Source: Butyricimonas paravirosa (GTDB lineage: Bacteria > Bacteroidota > Bacteroidia > Bacteroidales > Marinifilaceae). From it: a stretch of DNA of 64,000 nucleotides. Where the stretch lies: NCBI RefSeq assembly GCF_032878955.1, contig NZ_CP043839.1, positions 3,472,001-3,536,000 of the forward strand, read 5' to 3'. The position numbers and the translations under genes are program-made. Of the stretch, positions 37,872 to 47,027 are shown in pieces. Every line of letters starts with the position of its first letter. Position 1 is the stretch's first letter. A model generated the notes under the pieces. That model was not told the DNA's origin and ran no database searches. It saw nothing but the letters and a program-made list of their open reading frames with translations.

Positions 37872-39686
37872 ATGTTTTCAGTGGAATTCCGCTATCGGGC
37901 GAGAAAGATTTATAAGTCTGTAAAACAGATTGTTGAACTGGTGAGTAATGTGTTATTATTTCTAGCCTCTTTTCTCGCAATTATTTTAGTCATTTATCGT
38001 TTCGGCTTTGATATGCCGGCTGATTATTCTCATGAGATATACTACACCTATCGAGCGATAGTCCGTCTTTTCGTAGTGCTTGGCTTGTTACGGTTCTTGT
38101 TTAATTTTAGGCTGCTGCGGGCGGAAAAAGGATTTTGGATAGAAGTGTTAGTGTTACTTTTCCTGTTTGCTTTGACCTTGTTTTCCAAACATTTTGATCG
38201 GCTGGATTTCGAGGCAACCAATCCCTTCCTTTTCAAAGTCGAACGGATTCTGATGTATGGCGTGGTATTACTATTGAGTATCATACAACTCTCGAAACAG
38301 ATATTTGTTGTCTTGCGAAGTCGGGTAAAGGCGGAAGTTCTTTTTGCCGCGAGTTTTTTATTTATTATCTTATTCGGGGCTGTCTTATTAGGTTTGCCTA
38401 ATGCCACGTACGAGGGAATCAGTTTCACAGACGCTTTGTTTACCTCGACAAGTGCCGTGTGTGTGACCGGGTTGACGGTCGTTGACACCGGTACCACTTT
38501 CACGTTGACCGGGCAGGTCGTGCTGCTCATGCTGATTCAGGTCGGGGGAATCGGGGTGATGACCTTTACCAGTTTTTTTGCCATGTCATTTTTGAGTGGG
38601 ACCTCCTTTCACGATCAGTTCATGATGAAAAACCTGTTGAACGAGGCATCTTTGAGCGATATTTTCCGGACGGTCGTGTATATTATTCTGACCACGTTTA
38701 TCATCGAGGGAATTGGTGTTTACCTCGTCTACATGCAAGTGCAGGATGTTGCGGGAATTGATAATAAACTCTTTTTCGCCTTGTTTCATGGTGTTTCGGC
38801 TTTCTGTAATGCCGGGTTCTCCACGTTGCCGGGCAATCTCTATGATCCTTTGATCAGGCATTTGTATGGCTTGCAGGTCATTTTGGCTTTTTTGATTATA
38901 TTTGGTGGCATTGGATTCCCGATTTTGTTCAATTACGGGCGACTCCTGCATTATGGTATTCGGAATAAGATCAAATGTCTGTTGGGTATGAATTACAAGG
39001 TGATCCACGAACCTCGTATCGTGAGTACGACAACGCGAATCGTGTTACCGACCACTTTAATCCTGCTTGTCGTGGGGACAGCCTTGTTCTGGATATTTGA
39101 AAATCATAACGTGTTGGACGGAATGTCATTCACTGGAAAATTTGCCACTTCGTTTATGGGGGCCGTCACCCCTCGTACGGCAGGTTTTAACAACGTGGAT
39201 ATGTCCGTGTTGCACGTTCCGACAATCTTTCTCACGATTGTCTTGATGTGGATCGGTGCGGCTCCGATGTCCACGGGGGGCGGTATCAAGGTGACAACCT
39301 TCGTGATTGCTTTAAAAAATATATGGGCGAATCTCGTGGGGAACGATCGGGTCGTTATCGCACATCGTCAATTGACTCGGGAGAACGTGAACCGGGCGCA
39401 TTCGATCATCATACTCTCCATCCTGTGGATCATCCTGGCAGTTTTTGTCATCGTGATTCTGGAACCGAAGGCAACACTGACTCAAGCAGTTTTTGAGATC
39501 GTTTCAGCCTTGGGGACGGTGGGGTTGACTTTGGATTTGACCCCTCATTTATGTGTGGCAAGTAAAATGATCGTTGCCCTCACCATGTTTGTCGGGCGTG
39601 TAGGCTTAATCACCCTTTTGGCTTGTTTCATCCGTCATCAGGAAGTGAAACTTTACACGTACCCGGATGAAACTGTAATCGTTTAA
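37872..39686 (+). CDS. trkH: TrkH/KtrB-family potassium uptake channel subunit
   Basis: 604-residue inner-membrane protein. After about 150 residues of extra N-terminal helices it shows the four-fold selectivity-filter regions of TrkH/KtrB: TSTSAVCVTGLTVVDTG (about 192-208), SAFCNAGFSTLPGN (about 314), AVTPRTAGFNNVDMS (about 434) and SALGTVGLTLDLTP (about 543). The TAGFNN and GAAPMSTGGGIKVTT motifs are classic. It forms a K+ (or Na+/K+) channel gated by the RCK protein encoded next. The extended N-terminus is the form usual in Bacteroidetes. Confidence 0.93.
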   Translation: MFSVEFRYRARKIYKSVKQIVELVSNVLLFLASFLAIILVIYRFGFDMPADYSHEIYYTYRAIVRLFVVLGLLRFLFNFRLLRAEKGFWIEVLVLLFLFALTLFSKHFDRLDFEATNPFLFKVERILMYGVVLLLSIIQLSKQIFVVLRSRVKAEVLFAASFLFIILFGAVLLGLPNATYEGISFTDALFTSTSAVCVTGLTVVDTGTTFTLTGQVVLLMLIQVGGIGVMTFTSFFAMSFLSGTSFHDQFMMKNLLNEASLSDIFRTVVYIILTTFIIEGIGVYLVYMQVQDVAGIDNKLFFALFHGVSAFCNAGFSTLPGNLYDPLIRHLYGLQVILAFLIIFGGIGFPILFNYGRLLHYGIRNKIKCLLGMNYKVIHEPRIVSTTTRIVLPTTLILLVVGTALFWIFENHNVLDGMSFTGKFATSFMGAVTPRTAGFNNVDMSVLHVPTIFLTIVLMWIGAAPMSTGGGIKVTTFVIALKNIWANLVGNDRVVIAHRQLTRENVNRAHSIIILSILWIILAVFVIVILEPKATLTQAVFEIVSALGTVGLTLDLTPHLCVASKMIVALTMFVGRVGLITLLACFIRHQEVKLYTYPDETVIV

Positions 39687-39689
39687 TCA

Positions 39690-39750
39690 ATTGAAAATCG
39701 AAAATTAGGCTCCGTCTCACATTTTCAATTTTCAATTCTCAATTTTCAAT
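39690..39750. repeat. AATTGAAAA-type intergenic repeat, copy 2 (inverted pair)
   Basis: Between trkH and trkA: CAATTGAAAATCGAAAATTA, then a complementary ATTTTCAATTTTCAATTCTC run, so the spacer RNA can fold into a long AT-rich hairpin. May tune expression of the second gene. Confidence 0.5.
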
Positions 39751-39754
39751 TATT

Positions 39755-40423
39755 ATGAAGTGTATCGTATTTGGATTAGGTAATTTTGGGCTTGCATTAT
39801 CGCAACGTCTGACTAAACGGGGAAACGAGGTGTTGGGAGTGGATTCCGACATCAGTAAGATTAATTTATACAAGGATTCCATCACGAATACCGTGGCATT
39901 GGATGTGAAAAATGAACAGGCATTACAAACATTGCCTTTGACCGAAGTGGACGTGGTGTTTGTGGTGTTCGGGAAAGATTTCGGAACGTCCCTGTTCGTG
40001 ATTGCGCTATTGAAACAATTTGGTGTGAAACGTATCGTTGCCCGGGCCATTTCGCCAGTGCATAAGGTGATTCTAAAGTCTATGGGAATCACGGAGACCA
40101 TCAATCCGGAATGGGAGTATGCCGATTTCTTCGCGACAAAAGTGGAGTTGGGGACAACTATAGATTCCTATGTTGTTGATGACGATCATTTGATTATCGA
40201 GTGGGAAATTCCACCTCGTTTTATCGGGCGAAAATTAGGTGATGCGAAATTCGAGGAAGAATTCGGGTTAAAATTGATAGCCTTAAAACGCTATGATGCC
40301 AAAATCGATAAATCATTGGTGATGAATAACCCATCCGATGATACCGTTTTTATCGAAAAGGACGTGTTTGTACTTTTCGGTCACCCGAAGAGCTTCCGAA
40401 AACTTGGAATCCAGATTGCTTGA
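39755..40423 (+). CDS. trkA: TrkA/KtrA-type RCK gating subunit
   Basis: 222-residue cytoplasmic regulator. N-terminal Rossmann RCK domain: MKCIVFGLGNFGLALSQRLT (GxGxxG), then VLGVDSD and DVVFVVFGKDFGTSLFVI; C-terminal RCK_C domain (about 135-220; IIEWEIPPRFIGRKLGDAKF). With a single RCK_N plus RCK_C it corresponds to KtrA rather than the doubled E. coli TrkA. It binds nucleotide and gates TrkH. It is 68 nt downstream of trkH. Confidence 0.92.
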   Translation: MKCIVFGLGNFGLALSQRLTKRGNEVLGVDSDISKINLYKDSITNTVALDVKNEQALQTLPLTEVDVVFVVFGKDFGTSLFVIALLKQFGVKRIVARAISPVHKVILKSMGITETINPEWEYADFFATKVELGTTIDSYVVDDDHLIIEWEIPPRFIGRKLGDAKFEEEFGLKLIALKRYDAKIDKSLVMNNPSDDTVFIEKDVFVLFGHPKSFRKLGIQIA

Positions 40424-40440
40424 TTCAAGCGAGTCATAGT

Positions 40441-40485
40441 CAAGAGACAATTTGTGGAATAAATCTATCTTCGAATTGTCTCTTG
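40441..40485. terminator. Inverted repeat between convergent trkA and ATPase/nuclease genes
   Basis: CAAGAGACAATT (40441-40452) and AATTGTCTCTTG (40474-40485) form a perfect 12-bp stem with a 21-nt loop. There is little T-run, so it is a candidate bidirectional terminator only by position. Confidence 0.5.
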
Positions 40486-40503
40486 GCTGGATGAATCCGA
40501 GCG

Positions 40504-42054
40504 TTATGACTCCACGATCCATTTCTCGATATTCCTTGTTTTCGAACTGAAGTTCACGCCAATTTTAAATATCTTGCGCTTATCTGATTGGAATGGTTGA
40601 GCGTAATGCTTGTCATGGATTTGTTGCAAGGCCTCTTCGGCACTGCCATTCAGTTTAAATTCCATGATGTAAATGTAATCGTTGGTTTTCAACACGAGAT
40701 CCACACGTCCCTCGGAAGTGTGATACTCGACTTCCGTGTAAAAACCTACCAGCTTGAAGATGATGAAAAGCACGTTTTGATAGTGCCGTTCCTGTTCACT
40801 GATCAGCTCGTAAGGAGTATCGGCCAGAAAACTTTTCAATCTATTGAAAAAGGCATCCAGTTGCCCTGTACGTATTTCACGAACGAATTTTTGTATTTCA
40901 AATGGAGCTTCTATCTTGTTGAACCGGGTGTAAAAAGGCATTAGGAAATTGATAAAACCTTCCTCCACTTCTTTGTTTGGAAATCCTAGGCGATATAATC
41001 CGAATTCTTTGTCATAGCCTTTTATCGTGAGGTACCCGCTCTGGAAGATCACGGGGATAGGCTGTTCGTCCCCGTAAATACTATTCAATACGTCTGAGTT
41101 GGTTTCTTCGGTTGCCATCCGTTCCAGATCGTAATGATTGCGTTTCAGTAGCTCCACGAGATAGGTGGGTGTACCCGTTTCAAACCAGTAACTACCGAAT
41201 TTCATCTTGAAAAATGTATTCAGCACGCTGAATGGATTGTATATACCTTCAGAATTTTCGACAAAATGGTAACCATCGTAATACTTCTTCAATTCAGCTC
41301 CCACTTCCTCGTAGGTCATCTTTTGTGCAGCGGCTAACTCGTGCAAATCTTCTTCAAAATTGTCATGAATTTCTTGCTCTGTCATTCCGCACAAGGAAAT
41401 GAAAGGTTCATCCATCGAAATGTCTATCAGGTTATTCAAATCACTGAACACGCTGACTTTCCCGAATTTGGTTACCCCGGTTAAGATGGCGAATTGGATG
41501 CAACCATCCATTGTTTTGAGCACTCCGTAGAAAGGTTTCAACGTGTTACGGTATTCTCGTTGAAGATTCTCGTTTCCAATAGCTTGTAACAAGGGTTTGT
41601 CGTACTCGTCAACGAGAATGGCTACTCGTTGGCCGGATTGCTGGCAGGCTCGTTCCACGATTCCTTTGAAACGTAGGGCTAGGGTAGACTCTCCGACTCC
41701 GGTGCCGTAAAGTACTTCCCATTTTGATATGGCCTCTTCGAGTATTTTATCCAAGCTATCCGGGGCATCGTATTTTCCAATATTGAGATCCAGGTGTAGC
41801 ACGGGCCGCCGAATCCAATCCTTCTCTAGTTTTTCCATGGCCAACCCGTTAAACAACTCCTTTTTTCCGAGAAAATAGGCATCGAGCGTGGAGATTAACA
41901 GGCTCTTTCCAAAACGACGCGGGCGACTGAGAAAGTAATAACTTCCTTTTTTCACCAATCGGTAAATCAAGGCGGTTTTGTCAACGTAAGCATAACCTTC
42001 TTTCCGGATTTTCTCGAAATTCTGGATACCTATAGGATAAATTTTCTCACTCAT
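40504..42054 (-). CDS. AAA-ATPase_like / PD-(D/E)XK nuclease-like protein, copy A
   Basis: 516 residues of the AAA-ATPase_like plus PDDEXK_9 family. N-terminal ATPase part: IGIQNFEKIRKEGYAYVDKT, the modified P-loop SRPRRFGKSLL (about 43-53), Walker-B-like VAILVDEYDKPLL (about 144-156) and sensor ILTGVTKFGKVS. C-terminal nuclease-like fold: EVEYHTSEGRVDLVLKTND with YIMEFKLNG, giving the D-x-ExK core (about 450-472). The family is greatly expanded in Bacteroidetes and its function is not established; mobile-element or defence roles have been suggested. It forms a tandem pair with copy B, 91 nt apart, and both have the same promoter region. Confidence 0.88.
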   Translation of the reverse strand: MSEKIYPIGIQNFEKIRKEGYAYVDKTALIYRLVKKGSYYFLSRPRRFGKSLLISTLDAYFLGKKELFNGLAMEKLEKDWIRRPVLHLDLNIGKYDAPDSLDKILEEAISKWEVLYGTGVGESTLALRFKGIVERACQQSGQRVAILVDEYDKPLLQAIGNENLQREYRNTLKPFYGVLKTMDGCIQFAILTGVTKFGKVSVFSDLNNLIDISMDEPFISLCGMTEQEIHDNFEEDLHELAAAQKMTYEEVGAELKKYYDGYHFVENSEGIYNPFSVLNTFFKMKFGSYWFETGTPTYLVELLKRNHYDLERMATEETNSDVLNSIYGDEQPIPVIFQSGYLTIKGYDKEFGLYRLGFPNKEVEEGFINFLMPFYTRFNKIEAPFEIQKFVREIRTGQLDAFFNRLKSFLADTPYELISEQERHYQNVLFIIFKLVGFYTEVEYHTSEGRVDLVLKTNDYIYIMEFKLNGSAEEALQQIHDKHYAQPFQSDKRKIFKIGVNFSSKTRNIEKWIVES

Positions 42055-42082
42055 GTGCGTTCGTTTATGGATAATAATAGAA

Positions 42083-42090
42083 CAAAGATA
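42083..42090 (-). promoter_or_regulatory. -7 element of copy A promoter
   Basis: Minus-strand TATCTTTG, 29 nt before the start codon. The surrounding 65 nt are almost the same as upstream of copy B (43725-43732), so the promoter was duplicated with the gene. Confidence 0.5.
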
Positions 42091-42145
42091 TTCAATTTTA
42101 TATGATTATCGAAGATAGCTATGTTTTAAAAATTAAAGATACTGG

Positions 42146-43696
42146 TTATGACTCCACGATCCATTTCTCGATATTCCTTGTTTTCGAACTGAAGTTCACG
42201 CCAATTTTAAATATCTTGCGTTTATCTGATTGGAATGGTTGAGCGTAATGCTTGTCATGGATTTGTTGCAAGGCCTCTTCGGCACTGCCATTCAGTTTAA
42301 ATTCCATGATGTAAATGTAATCGTTAGTTTTCAACACGAGATCCACACGTCCCTCGGAAGTGTGATACTCGACTTCCGTGTAAAAACCTACCAGCTTGAA
42401 GATGATAAAAAGCACGTTTTGATAATGACGTTCTTGTTCACTGATCAGCTCGTAAGGAGTATCGGCCAGAAAACTTTTCAATCTATTGAAAAAGGCATCC
42501 AGTTGCCCTGTCTCGATCTCGTGGACAAATTTTTGAATTTCAAATGGAGCCTCAATTTTGTTGAACCGGGTGTAAAAAGGCATCAGAAAATTGATAAAAC
42601 CTTCCTCCACCTCTTTGTTTGGGAATCCAAGGCGATAAAGTCCAAAGCGTTTATCATAGCCTTTTATCGTGAGGTACCCACTCTGGAAGATCACGGGAAT
42701 AGGCTGTTCGTCCCCGTAAATGCTATTCAATACGTCTGAGTTGGTTTCTTCGGATGCCATGCGTTCCAGGTCATAATGATTGCGTTTCAGCAACTCCACG
42801 AGATAGGTAGGTGTGCCCGTTTCGAACCAGTAATTGCTAAAATCTTTCCGTTTGAATGCGCTTAGCAGACTAAACGGATTGTACATGCCGATAGAATTAT
42901 GCGTGAAGTGATACCCGTCATACCATTTTTCCAGTTCCGTGTTGACTTCATCGTATGTCATGCTTTGAGCCTTGGCAAATTCATGTAATTCTTCTTCTAA
43001 ATTTTCATGTATTTCTTGATTGCTGACACCGCAAAGAGTGACATATTCGTTCCACATGGAAAGATCTTCCAGGTTGTTCAGGTCACTGAACACGCTTACC
43101 TTCCCGAATTTAGTCACGCCCGTGAGCATGGCAAACTGGATACACCCGTCCATGGTTTTAAGTACACCATAGAAAGGCTTCAGCGTGTTGCGGTATTCCC
43201 GTTGAAGATCCTCGTCACCAATAGCTTGTAACAGGGGTTTGTCGTACTCGTCAACAAGGATGGCAACCCGTTGTCCGGATTGCTTGTAGGCGCGTTCCAC
43301 GACACCTTTGAAACGTAACGCCAAAGTGCTTTCCCCGGCACCCGTGCCAAACACCGTTTCCCACTTCACTAGAGCCTCGTTCAATATCTTGTCCAGGCTG
43401 TCGGGAGCATCGTATTTCCCGATATTCAGGTCTATATGTAATACCGGGCGTTTCACCCAATCTTTTTCCAGTTTCTCTATTGCCAATCCTTTAAACAATT
43501 CTTTTTCTCCCCGGAAATAGGCATCGAGCGTGGAGATTAACAAGCTCTTTCCAAAACGACGCGGGCGACTGAGAAAGTAATAACTACCCGTTTTTACCAG
43601 TCGGTAAATCAAGGCAGTCTTGTCAATATAGAAATAACCTTCTTTTCGAATTTTCTCGAAATTCTGGATACCTATGGGATAAATTTTCTCACTCAT
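42146..43696 (-). CDS. AAA-ATPase_like / PD-(D/E)XK nuclease-like protein, copy B
   Basis: Also 516 residues and about the same in all motifs as copy A: SRPRRFGKSLL, VAILVDEYDKPLL, GRVDLVLKTND and IMEFKLNG. The last 120 residues appear identical to copy A and the first 200 differ only by scattered changes, but residues from about 207 to 297 are strongly different (for example SMWNEYVTLCGVSNQEIHEN against SMDEPFISLCGMTEQEIHDN, and FKRKDFSNYW against FFKMKFGSYW). This pattern suggests tandem duplication with gene conversion around a diversified central part. Confidence 0.88.
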   Translation of the reverse strand: MSEKIYPIGIQNFEKIRKEGYFYIDKTALIYRLVKTGSYYFLSRPRRFGKSLLISTLDAYFRGEKELFKGLAIEKLEKDWVKRPVLHIDLNIGKYDAPDSLDKILNEALVKWETVFGTGAGESTLALRFKGVVERAYKQSGQRVAILVDEYDKPLLQAIGDEDLQREYRNTLKPFYGVLKTMDGCIQFAMLTGVTKFGKVSVFSDLNNLEDLSMWNEYVTLCGVSNQEIHENLEEELHEFAKAQSMTYDEVNTELEKWYDGYHFTHNSIGMYNPFSLLSAFKRKDFSNYWFETGTPTYLVELLKRNHYDLERMASEETNSDVLNSIYGDEQPIPVIFQSGYLTIKGYDKRFGLYRLGFPNKEVEEGFINFLMPFYTRFNKIEAPFEIQKFVHEIETGQLDAFFNRLKSFLADTPYELISEQERHYQNVLFIIFKLVGFYTEVEYHTSEGRVDLVLKTNDYIYIMEFKLNGSAEEALQQIHDKHYAQPFQSDKRKIFKIGVNFSSKTRNIEKWIVES

Positions 43697-43724
43697 ATGC
43701 GTTCGTTTATGGATAATAATAGAA

Positions 43725-43732
43725 CAAAGATA
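43725..43732 (-). promoter_or_regulatory. -7 element of copy B promoter
   Basis: Minus-strand TATCTTTG, 29 nt before the copy B start, matching the copy A promoter position for position. Confidence 0.5.
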
Positions 43733-43793
43733 CTCAATTTTCTATGATTATCGAAAATGAACGACAAGTTTAACGCCTCTCTTAAGCAGCCTT

Positions 43794-44549
43794 TCATCGG
43801 ACACGAATACGTAATTCTTTCGGGTCGAACGTGATGGTTTCGTTCCGGAACAAGCGTTCGATATGACCGCTGTTGATCATCTGTCGCGTGGGCAGGTAAT
43901 GCAAATGCGGACGGTCAATCAGGGCGATGGAATCGCAGAGCGTGAGAGCAATATCCAGTTCGTGGGTTGAAAAAAGAATGCATTTGTTTTGTTCGTGAGC
44001 CAGTCTTTGCAATAGAACCCCCAGTTCGTAACGGTTCGGTAGGTCCAGAAAAGAGGTGGGTTCATCAAGCAGGATGATGGGAGTGTCTTGTGCGAGAGCC
44101 CGGGCGATCATGATTCGCTGGCATTCCCCGTCCGACATCTGGTCCATTGTTCGTTCGGCATAGGTGGACATATCGAGTAATGCTAGGGATTTATCAACGA
44201 TTTCCCGGTCTCGTGGTTGCAGTCGTCCTACCCAGTTCGTGTAGGGAGCCCGCCCGAGGGCGACTACATCACGGCATTTCAGGTTAGGAATCCGTACCTT
44301 TTCGGTAGTTACGAAACTAACGGTACGAGCCAGTTCCTCCGGTCGCAACCCGGTAAGGTCTTTCCCGGCCAGCAATATTCGCCCGGACTTGATTTTCCCT
44401 AACCCCGCCGTGGCCCGTAGTAAGGTACTTTTCCCGCTACCATTACGTCCCAGCAGGGCGATCAGTCCACCCCCGTCCAAGTTGGCCGATACCTGGTCAA
44501 GCAGAACCTCTTGCCCGTATCCTAGTGTTAAAGATTCCAGTTGTATCAT
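43794..44549 (-). CDS. btuD: ABC transporter ATP-binding protein, B12 uptake (BtuD-like)
   Basis: 251-residue cytoplasmic ATPase. Walker A LLGRNGSGKSTLL (about 32-44), Q-loop region SFVTTEK, signature MSDGECQR (about 138-145), Walker B PIILLDEPTSF (about 155-165), and switch FSTHEL. It belongs to the FecE/BtuD class that works with FecCD permeases. Its ATG overlaps the permease stop by 4 nt. Being the last gene after a cobalamin riboswitch, it should serve B12 import; iron-siderophore systems look alike, so the riboswitch decides the call. Confidence 0.9.
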   Translation of the reverse strand: MIQLESLTLGYGQEVLLDQVSANLDGGGLIALLGRNGSGKSTLLRATAGLGKIKSGRILLAGKDLTGLRPEELARTVSFVTTEKVRIPNLKCRDVVALGRAPYTNWVGRLQPRDREIVDKSLALLDMSTYAERTMDQMSDGECQRIMIARALAQDTPIILLDEPTSFLDLPNRYELGVLLQRLAHEQNKCILFSTHELDIALTLCDSIALIDRPHLHYLPTRQMINSGHIERLFRNETITFDPKELRIRVR

Positions 44550-45547
44550 GCCGGTCGAAGGTTTTTATATACCACCCAAATAATTACCGGAATTCCCAGC
44601 AGGGCGGTAATACAATTTATGGGTAGCACGAGTGTTTTAGCAATAATATCACATAGTAACATGGCCACGACTCCCAGCAATATACTTCCCGGCAAAAGCG
44701 TCCGGTGATCCGCATCGTTAAACAACATACGGGCCACGTGAGGCACGGCAAGTCCGAGAAAGCCTACCGGGCCGCAAAATGCCGTCACGGTTCCGGTCAA
44801 CAACGTTGTCGATACGAAAATAAGCGTTCTGGTGCGCCGTATATTGAGTCCCATCGTCTGGGCGTAATTCTCCCCGAGTAGAAGAAGATTTAATGCCTTG
44901 ATACAATAAATCGAGAGAATGACGCCCACGCAAATCACGGGAATCATGATAAATAGTTTCGTGGTCGTGACATGTCCCAGGGAGCCCATCGACCACAGGA
45001 AAAACATTTTCAATTGCTCGGCAGAACTCAAATACTGTAAAATTTGTATGATGGCTCCCGCGATGTAACCGATCATCACTCCCATGATCAACACTCCAAG
45101 AATATTTTTCACGTAACGACTGATGATGGCAATCAGTAACAGAACCATGACGGCCCCGCCCCATCCGGCCCCGACAATACCTACCGACTGCCAGAAACCG
45201 GAATGTGCCAGTCCCAGCAGGGGAGCTCCCAGGATAAAGAAAGCAACGCCTAATCCCGATCCGGAACTTACTCCCAACAAGTAAGGATCTGCCAACGGGT
45301 TCCGGAAAACGGTCTGCATCTGCAAGCCGCTTATCGAAAGAGCCACACCGATCAAAACGGCGACGATCACTCTCACCAATCGAATCGACAGCACGATATT
45401 CCGGGTTGTCATGTCCGTCTCGTTACCCATGAACACGTTCCAAACCTGCCCGACGGAAAGTGCCGAATCCCCCGACAACAAGTCGAGTACGAACAACACG
45501 AAAGTCAGCAGACCCAGGAAAAGGAATATGATCGAATTGCGTTTCAC
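44546..45547 (-). CDS. btuC: FecCD-family ABC permease, B12 uptake (BtuC-like)
   Basis: 333-residue inner-membrane permease with about ten helices. Typical motifs: LSIRLVRVIVAVLIGVALSI, SGLQMQTVFRNPLADPYLLG, SSGSGLGVAFF and the C-terminal GPVGFLGLAVPHVARML region that contacts the ATPase. Starts at a GTG (45547). It imports corrinoid delivered by the binding protein. A palindromic repeat fills the 244-nt gap to the upstream binding-protein gene. Confidence 0.92.
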   Translation of the reverse strand: MKRNSIIFLFLGLLTFVLFVLDLLSGDSALSVGQVWNVFMGNETDMTTRNIVLSIRLVRVIVAVLIGVALSISGLQMQTVFRNPLADPYLLGVSSGSGLGVAFFILGAPLLGLAHSGFWQSVGIVGAGWGGAVMVLLLIAIISRYVKNILGVLIMGVMIGYIAGAIIQILQYLSSAEQLKMFFLWSMGSLGHVTTTKLFIMIPVICVGVILSIYCIKALNLLLLGENYAQTMGLNIRRTRTLIFVSTTLLTGTVTAFCGPVGFLGLAVPHVARMLFNDADHRTLLPGSILLGVVAMLLCDIIAKTLVLPINCITALLGIPVIIWVVYKNLRPA

Positions 45548-45550
45548 GAT

Positions 45551-45585
45551 AAAATTGAAAATTGAAAATGGACAATTGAAAATGA
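45551..45585. repeat. AATTGAAAA-type intergenic repeat, copy 3
   Basis: AAATTGAAAATTGAAAATGG followed by another AATTGAAAATG unit, immediately upstream of the btuC start. Same motif as at 36251 and 39690. Confidence 0.5.
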
Positions 45586-45651
45586 CATCACCGTTGTTAA
45601 TTTCTTGATTTACGATTTTAGATTCCAGCCGTACAAGGCCGACGCTTTAAC

Positions 45652-45757
45652 TACCCCCTCTAACTCCCCCTTACACGAGGGGTAGGATACGCTATAATAT
45701 CGTAGCGCCTTCTCGCGTTCGTCTCTCCCCCTGTGTAAGGGGGAGCTGGTGGGGGTA
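45652..45757. repeat. Palindromic repeat element inside the btuF-btuC spacer
   Basis: Arms of about 31 nt (45652-45682 and 45726-45757) are imperfect inverted copies: TACCCCC, five variable bases, CTCCCCCTTACAC. The centre has its own stem, CGCTA/TAGCG (45690-45707). Resembles in style the element at 20261. Lying inside an operon, its RNA hairpin could lower or stabilise permease/ATPase expression relative to the binding protein. Confidence 0.55.
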
Positions 45758-45791
45758 GATGCCTTTTTCATTCTAAACTCTAAATTTTAAA

Positions 45792-46922
45792 CTATTCCAA
45801 GTGCCTGTAATAATACAAATCCTCCGTCACCAGTTCCGGGTGTAAGATTTTGATCAGGTCCCGGAGTACGATGTCCGGGTGAACAACGGCCGATTCCCAG
45901 TAATCATTTCCCCCTTCGGGAGTTAAGCGCAGGTTATTATTATAGACCTCGTTTTCCTGGATGGCTTTTGCGTCCTTGAATTTCGGATTCATGATCTTCA
46001 ACTCGTCGAGAGTCGTCGCCATACCTACATTCAACCACACGTCAGCCTCGCGAATCAACCCGTAGGCTGTTTCCAGTCCGATGGGTTCGGCCCCGTTAGA
46101 GGTGTTTTTTTTGTAAATATAATCTCCCCCTGCGTCCGTGATTAATTGTGCCACGTAGCTTTTCATGGAAGGCATGGCCCAACTGTCATTCCACGGTGTG
46201 TTCAGCATGACGGTAGGACGTTTTTCCACGTTTGCCGTTAACTGTTTCATGTTGTTATAACGTTCGGGAATCTCTCTAAATACTTTTGTACCTGTTTCCC
46301 GGCTATCCGTCAATTCGGAAATGGCAACCAGCCATTCGGCCTTGCCCAGCGGAGATTCTTCCAGGTATTCTCCCACGTACATATAAGGAACATTCAATTC
46401 TTTTAGTTTGTCCGCCACGGTTGATTGTGCGTCCCCGATGCCGTATAGTAATACAAGATCCGGGGCCAACCCGACAAGAAGTTCATAATTTATTTCCGCC
46501 CCCATGTCTTTTATGGTTTCTTTGTGTGCAAGGACATACGGGTTGGAAACATAATTCATTCCGGAAACTCCTACTACCCGATCCACTTGGTTTATGGCAT
46601 CTAGCATGGCGATGTAAGTGGATGACATACATACAATTCGTTTCGCTCCTGCGGGAATAATCACACCGTCAAAATCTTTCGGTGCCTGCTCCCCGTTCCG
46701 AGCCACGAAGTAGGACATTTCAACGCCTTCCGCTCCCTGCCAGGGGTTACGCACGTGAATAATCGTGCTTTCCGTGTTATCAGCTCCCATGATGTCGAAT
46801 CCCGTGGCGTATTCCGGTGTGTAAACTTCCTTCGTGAAGGCGCTTGTGGACTTTGTTTTCGTCTGACAACCGGATAGCATCAGAAAAACGATAAACGTGA
46901 ATAATAATAGTACTTGTTTCAT
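45792..46922 (-). CDS. btuF: Periplasmic/lipoprotein cobalamin-binding ABC component (BtuF-like)
   Basis: 376 residues. Lipoprotein signal ending LMLSGC (Cys19). Two lobes of the class III (helical-backbone) binding fold: AKRIVCMSSTYIAMLDAI, VVGVSGMNYVSNP, DMGAEINYELLVGLAPDLVLLYG, then WLVAISELTDSRET as linker helix, and a second lobe with RPTVMLNTPWNDSWAMP and ADVWLNVGMATTLDELK. About 100 residues longer than E. coli BtuF, mainly in the N-terminal stretch before RIVCMSS, which is normal for Bacteroidetes. First gene after the minus-strand cobalamin riboswitch. Confidence 0.88.
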   Translation of the reverse strand: MKQVLLLFTFIVFLMLSGCQTKTKSTSAFTKEVYTPEYATGFDIMGADNTESTIIHVRNPWQGAEGVEMSYFVARNGEQAPKDFDGVIIPAGAKRIVCMSSTYIAMLDAINQVDRVVGVSGMNYVSNPYVLAHKETIKDMGAEINYELLVGLAPDLVLLYGIGDAQSTVADKLKELNVPYMYVGEYLEESPLGKAEWLVAISELTDSRETGTKVFREIPERYNNMKQLTANVEKRPTVMLNTPWNDSWAMPSMKSYVAQLITDAGGDYIYKKNTSNGAEPIGLETAYGLIREADVWLNVGMATTLDELKIMNPKFKDAKAIQENEVYNNNLRLTPEGGNDYWESAVVHPDIVLRDLIKILHPELVTEDLYYYRHLE

Positions 46923-47027
46923 ATGTAATAGTTTTTATAAAACTTCGAGAGAGATATTTATGCGAGAGGGGAAAAACTGAAACGGTAAATCAAAAACAGA
47001 ATGACCTTGCCATCTATACCTGATTAC

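Noticed and set aside
43794..46922. Iron-siderophore (Fec/Fhu-type) ABC importer
   Set aside because: The proteins alone cannot exclude it, but a cobalamin riboswitch directly upstream of the binding-protein gene makes B12 the better call.
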